Shown: positions 1 to 6,039 of the stretch, piece after piece | How the letters are laid out: the number at the start of each line of letters is the position of its first letter | Position numbering within the stretch: position 1 is the first letter of the stretch | Assembly: GCA_946481265.1 (NCBI GenBank) | Contig: CAMLNE010000096.1 | Location: 1-12,046, forward strand | Direction of reading: 5' to 3' | Source of the DNA: an uncultured Panacagrimonas sp. | GTDB lineage: Bacteria; Pseudomonadota; Gammaproteobacteria; Nevskiales; Nevskiaceae | Length of the DNA: 12,046 nucleotides | Made by a program: the position numbers and the translations under genes | The notes under the pieces: generated by a model | Database searches by the model: none | What the model saw: the letters and a program-made list of their open reading frames with translations, nothing else | Told to the model about the DNA's origin: nothing

Positions 1-951
1 GGTACGCCGCTGGAAAACCACCTGGGCGAGCTGTGGGCGCAGTTCGATGCGGTGGAGCCCGGGTTGCTCGGCGACGAAAGCGCATTCGACCGCTTCTGGC
101 GCGACCCCATCGAGGCGGGCAGTGCCGAGATGCTGGGGCGCCTGAATCGCCGCATCGCGCCGCTGATGCTGCGCCGGCGCAAGGAGGACGTGCTCAAGGA
201 CCTGCCGCCGAAGACCGAGATCCTGCTGCCGGTGGAATTCGAGCCGGCGCAGGAGACGCTGTACGAGGCCATCCGGCTGGCCCAGCACGCGCGGGTGCGC
301 GAGGCGATGGCCATCCAGGGCGCGGGCCAGTCCGGCATCGTCGTGCTCGATGCGCTGCTGCGCCTGCGCCAGGTCTGCTGCGATCCGCGCCTGCTGAAGA
401 TCGAGGACCTGGAGCAGGACATCGCCTCGGTGCCGTCGGCCAAGCTCGAACACCTGCTCGAGATGCTCGACGGCCTGGTGGCGGCCCGCCGCCGCGTGCT
501 GGTGTTCTCGCAGTTCACCTCGATGCTCGAACTGATCCGGGCGGCGCTGACCGAGCGCGGCATCGAGCACCTGCTGCTGACCGGCCAGACGCGCGATCGC
601 GCCGCCGTCGTGTCGAAGTTCCAGGACGGCGAGGTGCCGGTGTTCCTGATCAGTCTCAAGGCCGGCGGCGTGGGCCTGAACCTCACCGCCGCCGACACCG
701 TCATCCACTACGACCCCTGGTGGAATCCGGCGGCCGAGGACCAGGCCACCGACCGCGCCTACCGCATCGGCCAGGACAAGCCGGTCTTCGTCTACAAGCT
801 GATCTGCTCGGGCACGGTCGAGGAGCGTATCCGCGCGCTGCAGGCGAACAAGGCGGCGCTGGCCGATGCGGTGCTCGAAGGCGGCACCACCGCGCGCCTG
901 CACTTCGACGAGCAGGAGATCGACGAGCTATTCGCGCCGCTGACCCCGTAG
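1..951 (+). CDS. SNF2-family DEAD/DEAH-box helicase, C-terminal part (5' end outside window)
   Basis: This is the C-terminal 316 residues of a SNF2/RapA-type ATP-dependent DNA or nucleoprotein translocase; the reading frame is open at base 1. The first residues, GTPLENHLGELW, are the SNF2 motif III region ('SGTPLENHLGEL'), so the Walker A and DEAH motifs lie upstream of the window. The second RecA-like lobe is complete: motif IV VLVFSQFT at window residues 166-173, motif V SLKAGGVGLNLT at 218-229, DPWWNPA at 238-244, and motif VI QATDRAYRIGQ at 248-258 with its arginine finger. It ends in the usual short acidic tail and a TAG stop. Bacterial proteins of this type often carry an N-terminal SWIM zinc finger, which cannot be checked here. 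Their role is usually inferred as remodelling protein-DNA complexes or recycling RNA polymerase, and the substrate here is unknown. It is convergent with the next gene, 21 bases away. The family call is secure; the exact role is not. Confidence 0.95.
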   Translation, partial: GTPLENHLGELWAQFDAVEPGLLGDESAFDRFWRDPIEAGSAEMLGRLNRRIAPLMLRRRKEDVLKDLPPKTEILLPVEFEPAQETLYEAIRLAQHARVREAMAIQGAGQSGIVVLDALLRLRQVCCDPRLLKIEDLEQDIASVPSAKLEHLLEMLDGLVAARRRVLVFSQFTSMLELIRAALTERGIEHLLLTGQTRDRAAVVSKFQDGEVPVFLISLKAGGVGLNLTAADTVIHYDPWWNPAAEDQATDRAYRIGQDKPVFVYKLICSGTVEERIRALQANKAALADAVLEGGTTARLHFDEQEIDELFAPLTP

Positions 952-957
952 GAGACC

Positions 958-981
958 GGATTACAGCGCGGATTACAGCGG
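958..981. repeat. 12-bp tandem duplication spanning the stop codon of the minus-strand orphan gene
   Basis: Two adjacent 12-mers, GGATTACAGCGC (958-969) and GGATTACAGCGG (970-981), match at 11 of 12 positions. The second copy contains the TAA stop of the minus-strand gene (973-975). The first copy supplies a second TAA, in the same frame, at 961-963. It looks like a small slippage duplication in the gap between two convergent genes. A function is not implied. Confidence 0.6.
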
Positions 982-1833
982 TCCGACGGCCTGCCGGAAC
1001 GTCTGGGGGACGTGCTCGCGGCTGACGAGCAGGAAGGTCTCCCAGTTCGCCGCCCCGGCCGTCGCCGGAAACGCATTGATGAACGACTGCGTGACCCCGA
1101 TGGGCCCCGGGCCCTGCCAGACGATGGGAAACAGGTGCTGGTGGGTCCGCAGCGCGGAATTGCTGATGCAGATGTAGGGACCGTTTCCCGGAATCGGCGC
1201 AGCGGGGGGATGGTGGATGCGCTGCACCATGAAAACCCGCCCACCGGCCTGGCCCGTGACGGTCTTCTGGGTCCGATCGAGTCCGCACCAGTAGAGGTCG
1301 GTCTTGTTGTGGAAACCCATCACCTTGGTGGTGGCGTCGTACATCTGCCCGTTGAGCTGGCTCCAGGAATGGCCCATGAAGAAGAAGGCCTTCAGCTGGG
1401 CAAAATCCTGCGTGAGCGTACGGACGGAGCCCTGCCATCCGCGATCGAGAACCGTGCAGTTGGCCCGCGTGATGAAGTACTCGTTGGCCAGGGTGAAGGA
1501 CCCCGTCGCATTGCCGATATTGCAGATGTGCTCGGCGATCCAGCGTGCCGACAGGTTGAAGCCGCCGCAGTTGGTCTGCATCACCTGCCCGGCGACCAGT
1601 TCCTTGCCGGTGGCGTTACCGCCTGATGCAGGTCCCCATTGCCAGACCGGGTTACCGTTGCGCCCGAACCAATGGAAGTTCTTGGCCAGGCGCTCGAACA
1701 TCGGGTTGTCGTTGCCGGCGTGCCGCCAGACTTCCTTGCCGGGGCGGTTGACGATGCGATCGGCGGGGCTGCCGAGCAATCCATGCTGGATGAGGCTCTG
1801 CCGGAACTGCAGCTGGGATGCGTTGGCATTCAT
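973..1833 (-). CDS. Unrecognised 286-aa protein with a transglutaminase-like Cys-His-Asp pattern
   Basis: I do not recognise this protein as a named family. Seen directly: no signal peptide or membrane segment, ten Trp residues, five Cys, and many Asn/Gln. Cys89 sits in TNCGGFN and leads into a likely helix (FNLSARWIAEHIC). His155 and Asp166 sit in GHSWSQLNGQMYDAT. A Cys before a helix, followed by 'H-x-W...DG-x-x-Y-D' with His and Asp 11 apart, is the layout of the transglutaminase-like papain fold, whose members are proteases, peptide amidases or cross-linking enzymes. Function is therefore inferred as a cysteine hydrolase or transferase, with no known substrate. The C-terminal 110 residues show nothing familiar. 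The ATG at 1831-1833 is supported by AAGGGGG six bases upstream. It is convergent with the SNF2 gene and separated from gloC by 87 bases, so it may be transcribed alone. Two 60-base rows I counted are 60 % GC, against 70 % for a row in yheS, which hints at transfer. It is a real gene with moderate certainty; the enzymatic reading is tentative. Confidence 0.75.
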   Translation of the reverse strand: MNANASQLQFRQSLIQHGLLGSPADRIVNRPGKEVWRHAGNDNPMFERLAKNFHWFGRNGNPVWQWGPASGGNATGKELVAGQVMQTNCGGFNLSARWIAEHICNIGNATGSFTLANEYFITRANCTVLDRGWQGSVRTLTQDFAQLKAFFFMGHSWSQLNGQMYDATTKVMGFHNKTDLYWCGLDRTQKTVTGQAGGRVFMVQRIHHPPAAPIPGNGPYICISNSALRTHQHLFPIVWQGPGPIGVTQSFINAFPATAGAANWETFLLVSREHVPQTFRQAVGPL

Positions 1834-1849
1834 GGCGTTCCCCCTTGCT

Positions 1850-1877
1850 ACACCGCAAGACGCTCCGCATGCGGTGT
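1850..1877 (-). promoter_or_regulatory. Inverted repeat in the leader of the transglutaminase-like gene
   Basis: ACACCGCA (1850-1857) and TGCGGTGT (1870-1877) are perfect 8-base inverted repeats around a 12-base loop. A second perfect palindrome, CCGCATGCGG (1865-1874), overlaps the right arm. The repeat lies directly upstream of the ribosome-binding site (1840-1846) of the minus-strand gene starting at 1833. It could be a DNA operator or a leader hairpin next to the Shine-Dalgarno. I see no convincing -35/-10 pair in the 87-base gap, so the promoter position and hence the role are uncertain. Confidence 0.4.
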
Positions 1878-1920
1878 CGCCGGATGGTAGCGCACCGACG
1901 ATCCCCGGGAGCGTGCGATC

Positions 1921-2571
1921 TCAGGCCGGATCCGACACGTAGGGATTCGACTGCCGCTCGCGGCCGAAGGTGCTCATCGGGCCGTGGCCGGGGACGAACT
2001 GCACCTCGTCGCCGAGCGGGAACAGGCGCTCGCGGATCGAGCGGATGAGATCGGCGTGGTTGCCGCGGGGAAAATCGGTGCGCCCGATCGAGCCCTGGAA
2101 CAGCACGTCGCCGACGAAGGCCAGCTGCGAGGGCGCGTGGTGCAGCACCACGTGGCCCGGCGTATGGCCCGGGCAGTGGATCACGTCGAACTGCAGCGAG
2201 CCCAGCGCCACCGTGTCGCCCTGGTGCAGCCAGCGATCGGGCGTGAACGCGCGCGCCGGCGGAAAGCCGTACTGCCGCGCCTGTTCCGGGATCAGGTCGA
2301 TCCAGAACCGGTCGTCTTCGTGCGGGCCCTCGATCGGCAGCTTCAGCGTCTCGGCCAGTTCGGCCACGACGCTGGCGTGGTCGAGATGTCCATGTGTCAC
2401 CAGCAGCTTTTCCAGGGTCACGCCGTGGTGTCGTACCCGTGGCAGCAGGCGCTCGATCTCGCCGCCGGCGTCGACCAGCGCACCGCGCATGGTCTGCGTG
2501 TCCCACACCAGTGAGCAGTTCTGCTGGAAGGGCGTGACCGGGATGATTTCGCAGCGCAGGGTGGACGGCAT
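1921..2571 (-). CDS. gloC: Metallo-beta-lactamase-fold hydrolase, glyoxalase II type (GloC/YcbL)
   Basis: A 216-aa cytosolic metallohydrolase that closely follows E. coli YcbL/GloC (about 215 aa), which hydrolyses S-lactoylglutathione to D-lactate and glutathione in methylglyoxal detoxification. The N-terminus EIIPVTPFQQNCSL is typical of this subgroup. The metal ligands are all present: THGHLDH at residues 59-65, His136 in CPGHTPGH, Asp155 in VGDVLF and His196 in PGHGP. The segments GRTDFPRGNH and the C-terminal NPY also match the family. The chosen start is the ATG at 2569-2571, because it gives the family length. An in-frame TTG seven codons upstream (2590-2592) is possible, but neither start has a clear Shine-Dalgarno. 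The gene stands between two other minus-strand genes with gaps of 87 and 119 bases, so it is probably its own unit. The family is secure; the physiological thioester is known only from homologues. Confidence 0.93.
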   Translation of the reverse strand: MPSTLRCEIIPVTPFQQNCSLVWDTQTMRGALVDAGGEIERLLPRVRHHGVTLEKLLVTHGHLDHASVVAELAETLKLPIEGPHEDDRFWIDLIPEQARQYGFPPARAFTPDRWLHQGDTVALGSLQFDVIHCPGHTPGHVVLHHAPSQLAFVGDVLFQGSIGRTDFPRGNHADLIRSIRERLFPLGDEVQFVPGHGPMSTFGRERQSNPYVSDPA

Positions 2572-2596
2572 GTCGAGCAGGCAGGGCGGCAAGGGG

Positions 2597-2602
2597 CGTA
2601 TA
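2597..2602 (-). promoter_or_regulatory. Possible -10 element for gloC
   Basis: On the minus strand the sequence reads GGCTATACG, giving TATACG (4 of 6 matches to TATAAT). A start of transcription about seven bases downstream would fall near 2590. That would leave roughly 19 untranslated bases before the ATG at 2571 and would put the alternative TTG (2592) at or before the transcript start. No good -35 hexamer is visible, so this is a weak candidate. Confidence 0.25.
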
Positions 2603-2690
2603 GCCTAGTGTCTCCGGGCCGCTCCACCCAGGCAGGGGCGCGCTTCGCGGTTTCGCCGCACCGTCCCGCCGTGCGCCATGCGAGCGGGTG

Positions 2691-3599
2691 TCACCGCACC
2701 GCGCGGAAGCGACCCGGCGGAATGCCGACGAGGCGGCGGAAGTGACCGCTGAAATGGGCCTGGCTCGAAAAGCCGCAGCGCAGCGCGATCTCCGCCACCG
2801 CCAGATCGGTATCGCGCAGCAGTGCCTGCGCCCGGGCCACCCGTCGCTGCGTCAGGTAGCGATGCGCGGTGACGCCGGTGCTGCGGCGAAAGGCCTCGGC
2901 GAAATAGCCGCGACTCAGCGCTGCCTGCGCGGCCAGGGCCTGCAGTGAAACGCCGTGCTCGATGCTGCACTCGAGCAGGTCCAGTACCCGGCGCAGCGCG
3001 TTGCGGGACAGGCCGCCGGCGGTGGCCGGCGTCCTGAGCGGCGCCGCGGCGTGGCGCAGCAGGTGCAATGCCATCACGTCGGCGACCGAGTCCGCGTAGA
3101 GCGGGCCGCGCTGGGCGGGCTGCCCGAGTTCGCGCGCCAGTGCCGCGATCGAGGCGCTCAGCAGCGGATCGGCCATGCCGCACTCGAAGCGCAGGTGCTG
3201 CGCCGGATCGAGCCGTTCATCTTCCATCGGCGAGGCGAGGAAACGGCTGGCCAGGTGCACCGAGAACGAATGCACTTCGCCGCGCACATTCCAGGTGATC
3301 GGCGTGGCGGGCGGGATGATCGTGACCAGGCCGGGCCGGCTGAGCTGGTTCCAGTTGCGACCGACGCGGACCGGCACCGAGGCCGCGCCGGCGGTGTGGT
3401 AGACGATCGCCGGTTCCGACAGCGGTTCGAAGTCCGCCTCGTCGCAGGGTCCGCGCCAGGCGAACAGGGCAAGGCTGTTCCAGCCGGCCCGGGAACTCGA
3501 CAGGGAGGGCGCGAAACCCACCGCGCGCCCCACCGCCGCGCCCGAGGCACGCAGGCGCTCGGTACGCGTGGCTGCGGCGGGCACGTCCGGTGCCGACAT
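2691..3599 (-). CDS. AraC-family transcriptional regulator
   Basis: A 302-aa DNA-binding regulator with the usual AraC/XylS layout. Residues about 40-175 form a putative cupin-like ligand-sensing region (for example GLVTIIPPATPITWNV and HSFSVHL). Residues about 200-302 are the double helix-turn-helix. The first HTH is around 217-242 (VSLQALAAQAALSRGYFAEAFRRSTG). The second is around 266-299, with the family signature IALRCGFSSQAHFSGHFRRLVG and the terminal PGRFR. The start is the ATG at 3597-3599, because GGAGG lies four bases upstream. A TTG six codons earlier (3617) would place that Shine-Dalgarno inside the gene. It is transcribed divergently from the lipocalin-like/kinase operon across 175 bases, which makes control of that operon, and of itself, the most likely job. 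The N-terminal ligand cannot be read from sequence; a hydroxylated lipid or acid would suit the neighbours but is inference. Confidence 0.93.
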   Translation of the reverse strand: MSAPDVPAAATRTERLRASGAAVGRAVGFAPSLSSSRAGWNSLALFAWRGPCDEADFEPLSEPAIVYHTAGAASVPVRVGRNWNQLSRPGLVTIIPPATPITWNVRGEVHSFSVHLASRFLASPMEDERLDPAQHLRFECGMADPLLSASIAALARELGQPAQRGPLYADSVADVMALHLLRHAAAPLRTPATAGGLSRNALRRVLDLLECSIEHGVSLQALAAQAALSRGYFAEAFRRSTGVTAHRYLTQRRVARAQALLRDTDLAVAEIALRCGFSSQAHFSGHFRRLVGIPPGRFRAVR

Positions 3600-3774
3600 C
3601 GATCCTCCGTGGTGCAAACGATCCGGCTTCCCGTGTACACCGGCCTGTGCGGGGCTCGCAAGACCGGGTGAACCTGCGCATCCGACGTTCCCGACAGGGA
3701 CCTGACGAACGCGGAAGCGCCGCCGGACGCGGCTGTCTTGAATGCCGCTTCATCTTCATCCGCAGGAGAGCGCC
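3600..3774. promoter_or_regulatory. Divergent intergenic region between the araC-type regulator and the lipocalin/kinase operon
   Basis: This 175-base gap must hold the promoters of both divergent units. It contains the perfect palindrome GTGTACAC at 3633-3640 and the inverted repeat TCCC-GACA-GGGA at 3689-3700, either of which could be a regulator site. The ribosome-binding sites are clear: GGAGG (3604-3608, minus strand) for the regulator, and AGGAG (3764-3768, plus strand) six bases before the ATG at 3775. I could not assign convincing -35/-10 pairs. Confidence 0.35.
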
Positions 3775-4938
3775 ATGACCCCCAACCTCGGCACGCCGAT
3801 GCCCGCCGACGAGATGCTCCATCACCAGACCGCGAACCTGATGTGCCGGGTCGGCGAGTCCGACCTGGCGTGGACGGAGAAGGTGTGGCTGTCGGCGCCG
3901 GCCCGCGACGGCAGCCTGCAGATCGATTTTGGACTCGGCCGCTACCAGAACCGCAATGTCATGGACGGTTTCGGCGGCGTCTCCCGCGGCCGCGAGCAGT
4001 GGACGGTTCGCGCCAGCCGCGAGCTGCACCGCGACAACGCCGCAACCCGGGTCGGCCCGCTGCACTACGAAGTGGTCAAGCCGCTGGAGAAGATGCGTTT
4101 CGCGCTGGCGGAGAACAGCACCCAGCCGATCGCGTTCGAGGTCGAGTTCACCGCCGAACATCCCTGCTTCTGCGAGGACCGCCATCTCCAGCACGACGAG
4201 AGCGGGTTCCGCGCCGTGTCCGACGTGGTGCGCTTCCACCAGGCCGGCAGCCTGGACGGATGGGTGTCGGTGGAGGGCAAGCGGTACGAGGTCCGTGCCC
4301 GGGACTGGGCTGCGTTCCGTGACCGTTCCTGGGGCGTGCGGCTGGACGTCGGCGCGGCACCCACCGACCTGCGCCCCGCACGGGACTGGGGCGAGAAGGG
4401 CATGGCCGAGGCCAACTTCATGCTCAACTGGTCGCCGATGTTCATGCAAGGTGCCGACGGCGAGCGCTACGAGTACCACTACTACCTGCTTTCGCGCGAT
4501 CACAAGCCGTACTACTTCTCGGGCTACCGCAATCTCGCCGACGGCCGGCAGGAACGCATCGCCCGCATCCGCCCGGAACTGAGGTTCGACAACCGCACCC
4601 GCAAGCCGCTGGGCGGACGCCTGCATTTCGACATGCTCGCCGGCGAGACCCGCACGGTGGAGATCGAGGTGCTGGGCGATACCGGCTTTCACCTGGGTAC
4701 CGCGCTGTACCTGGGGTTCGAGGGCAAGAAGCACGGCATGTGGCGCGGCGAACTGCACGTCGAGGGCGAGAAGATCGCCGACACCTGCGATGACGCGACC
4801 CTGCGCCGCATCCACCAGTTCCGCGACACGCCGATCCGCGTGCGCGAGGGGGACGCGGTCGGCTACGGCATCTTCGAGACCGAGATCACCGGGGCCTGGC
4901 CGGAGTACGGGCTGAGCGCCGAGACCTCGTTCGTCTAA
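3775..4938 (+). CDS. Lipocalin/CrtC-AttH-like protein of unknown function, first gene of a two-gene operon
   Basis: A 387-aa protein, probably cytosolic (no signal peptide seen), rich in alternating beta-strand patterns and aromatic residues. The most telling motif is FRDRSWGVR at residues 181-189. 'RD-x-SWG-x-R' recurs in the hydroxyneurosporene-synthase/AttH/tocopherol-cyclase-like superfamily and in DUF proteins found beside APH-type kinases; this placement is from memory of the motif. The chain looks two-part: about residues 20-175 and 180-375, the second half repeating strand-turn patterns such as WSPMFMQGADGERYEYHYY and FHLGTALYLGFEG. A ligand-binding or lyase/hydratase-like role on a lipid is possible but not shown. 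The ATG at 3775 is chosen over one at 3742 because AGGAG (3764-3768) sits six bases before it. Its stop is 11 bases from the kinase gene, so the two are co-transcribed, presumably under the divergent AraC regulator. Confidence 0.85.
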   Translation: MTPNLGTPMPADEMLHHQTANLMCRVGESDLAWTEKVWLSAPARDGSLQIDFGLGRYQNRNVMDGFGGVSRGREQWTVRASRELHRDNAATRVGPLHYEVVKPLEKMRFALAENSTQPIAFEVEFTAEHPCFCEDRHLQHDESGFRAVSDVVRFHQAGSLDGWVSVEGKRYEVRARDWAAFRDRSWGVRLDVGAAPTDLRPARDWGEKGMAEANFMLNWSPMFMQGADGERYEYHYYLLSRDHKPYYFSGYRNLADGRQERIARIRPELRFDNRTRKPLGGRLHFDMLAGETRTVEIEVLGDTGFHLGTALYLGFEGKKHGMWRGELHVEGEKIADTCDDATLRRIHQFRDTPIRVREGDAVGYGIFETEITGAWPEYGLSAETSFV

Positions 4939-4949
4939 AGGCCGCTGAC

Positions 4950-5939
4950 GTGGCACGCGATCTGGACCACATGGCGCGCGCGCTGCGCGCGCATCTCGAG
5001 GGCGGCACGGCGATCACGCGCATCGTGCCGCTGTCGACCGGGCATTCGAACGAGACCTACCTGCTCGAGGGGCTGGACCGGATCCTGCGCATGCCGCCCT
5101 CGGCCGAGGGCCTGCTGCCCCCGTACGACATGGCGCGTCAGCACGCGATCCTGGACGCGATCGGCCGCAGCCCGGGCGGGCCGCCGGTGCCGCGCGTGTA
5201 CGAGTACGTCGCGGACGCCTCGGTGATCGGCGACCCGTTCTTCCTGATGGAGCACCTCGACGGCGAGGCCTTCGAGTACGCCGTACCGGACTGGCTGGCC
5301 GCCGCGCCGCCGTCCCTGCGCGGCGACATGGCGCGGCAATGGGTCGGGGCGATGGCGGCGGTGCACCGCCTGCCGGCTTCGACGATGCCGCCGCCGGTAC
5401 GCACGGTGCAGGACGAGATCGGTCACTGGCGCGAGGTGGCCGCGCAGGCCCAGGCGGAGCCGGCGCTGCACGCGCTGCTCGAGGAGATCCAGGCGCATCC
5501 ACCACGGCTCTCGGGGGCGGTGACACCGCTGCACGGCGATCCCAAGCAGGGCAACTGCCTGTGGAGCCGCGCCCACCGCGGACAGCTGCTGGCGCTGCTG
5601 GACTGGGAGATGGCCGGCGTCGGCGAGCCCCTGACCGACCTGGGTTACCTGCTGCAGTGGTACGACCAGGGCGAAGCCGCGCTGGCCTCGGCCGGCCTCG
5701 ACCTGCCCGGGTGGTGGCCGCGCGAGCGGATGATCGAGGAATGGGAGCGCATCACCGGCCGACGCGCGCTCGACGTGCGGCTCTACGAGACGCTGGCGAT
5801 GTGCAAGATCGCGGCGATCATCGCCAAGGGGTTCCATCTGTTCCGCAGCGGCGGCACGCAGGACGAGCGCTTCGAGGCCTGGGGCGATCTGGTGCCGCGA
5901 TACGTGGCCCTGGCCCGGCGGCGCTCCGAGATGGCTTAG
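4950..5939 (+). CDS. Phosphotransferase-family (APH fold) kinase, ACAD10/LvaA-like
   Basis: A 329-aa kinase of the aminoglycoside-phosphotransferase fold. Motifs in order: the nucleotide-loop equivalent LSTGHSNETYLL (28-39), RILRMPP (44-50) supplying the strand where the ATP-anchoring basic residue sits, LMEHLDGE (99-106), the catalytic loop HGD (195-197) with Asn202, and the metal-binding DWE (218-220). The 'G-x-SN-x-TY-L ... LR-x-PP' pattern is typical of the branch containing the N-terminal kinase domain of ACAD10/11 and Pseudomonas LvaA, which phosphorylate hydroxyacyl-CoA (4-hydroxyacyl-CoA) intermediates, and not of antibiotic-resistance enzymes. The substrate here is unknown. No acyl-CoA dehydrogenase domain or LvaB-like partner is adjacent. 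The start is GTG at 4950, with a weak AAAGG eight bases upstream; an ATG at 4971 is an alternative. It is second in an operon with the lipocalin-like gene, after an 11-base gap. Confidence 0.9.
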   Translation: MARDLDHMARALRAHLEGGTAITRIVPLSTGHSNETYLLEGLDRILRMPPSAEGLLPPYDMARQHAILDAIGRSPGGPPVPRVYEYVADASVIGDPFFLMEHLDGEAFEYAVPDWLAAAPPSLRGDMARQWVGAMAAVHRLPASTMPPPVRTVQDEIGHWREVAAQAQAEPALHALLEEIQAHPPRLSGAVTPLHGDPKQGNCLWSRAHRGQLLALLDWEMAGVGEPLTDLGYLLQWYDQGEAALASAGLDLPGWWPRERMIEEWERITGRRALDVRLYETLAMCKIAAIIAKGFHLFRSGGTQDERFEAWGDLVPRYVALARRRSEMA

Positions 5940-5957
5940 GCGCAAAGCCGGGGGACA

Positions 5958-5977
5958 CCGCAGCCCGGACGCTGCGG
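5958..5977. terminator. Possible stem-loop between convergent kinase and hydrolase genes
   Basis: CCGCAGC (5958-5964) and GCTGCGG (5971-5977) form a perfect 7-bp stem with a 6-base loop, 18 bases after the kinase stop and about 60 bases from the convergent hydrolase stop. No T-tract follows on either strand, so it is at best a weak or factor-assisted terminator. Confidence 0.35.
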
Positions 5978-6039
5978 CATCGCCTTCGTCGCGCGGCTCC
6001 GCAAGCGCTGCGCCACGACCGGACCGGTGTCGAGGCCCC

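Noticed and set aside
33..1025. Alternative plus-strand frame of 330 codons overlapping the SNF2 gene
   Set aside because: The translation is Arg/Ala/Gly/Pro-rich without motifs, while the other frame encodes helicase motifs IV-VI.
1..1833. Helicase plus hydrolase as a possible phage-defence module
   Set aside because: The SNF2 gene and the transglutaminase-like gene are convergent, not co-transcribed, and no nuclease, methylase or other defence partner is visible.
3689..3700. TCCC-GACA-GGGA compared with the ACCC-NNNN-GGGT operators near 9831-9865
   Set aside because: The spacing of the arms is alike, but the outer bases and centre differ and there is only one copy, so a shared regulator is not supported.
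3217..4956. Minus-strand open frame of 579 codons across the AraC gene and the lipocalin-like gene
   Set aside because: It is antisense to the lipocalin-like gene and out of frame within the AraC gene. The translation is rich in His/Ala/Val/Arg with no motif, as is typical of high-GC shadow frames.
4950..5939. Aminoglycoside-resistance kinase
   Set aside because: The APH fold is present, but the N-terminal STG-x-SN-x-TYLL and LRMPP pattern and the operon partner fit the acyl-CoA-type branch and not the drug-modifying enzymes.
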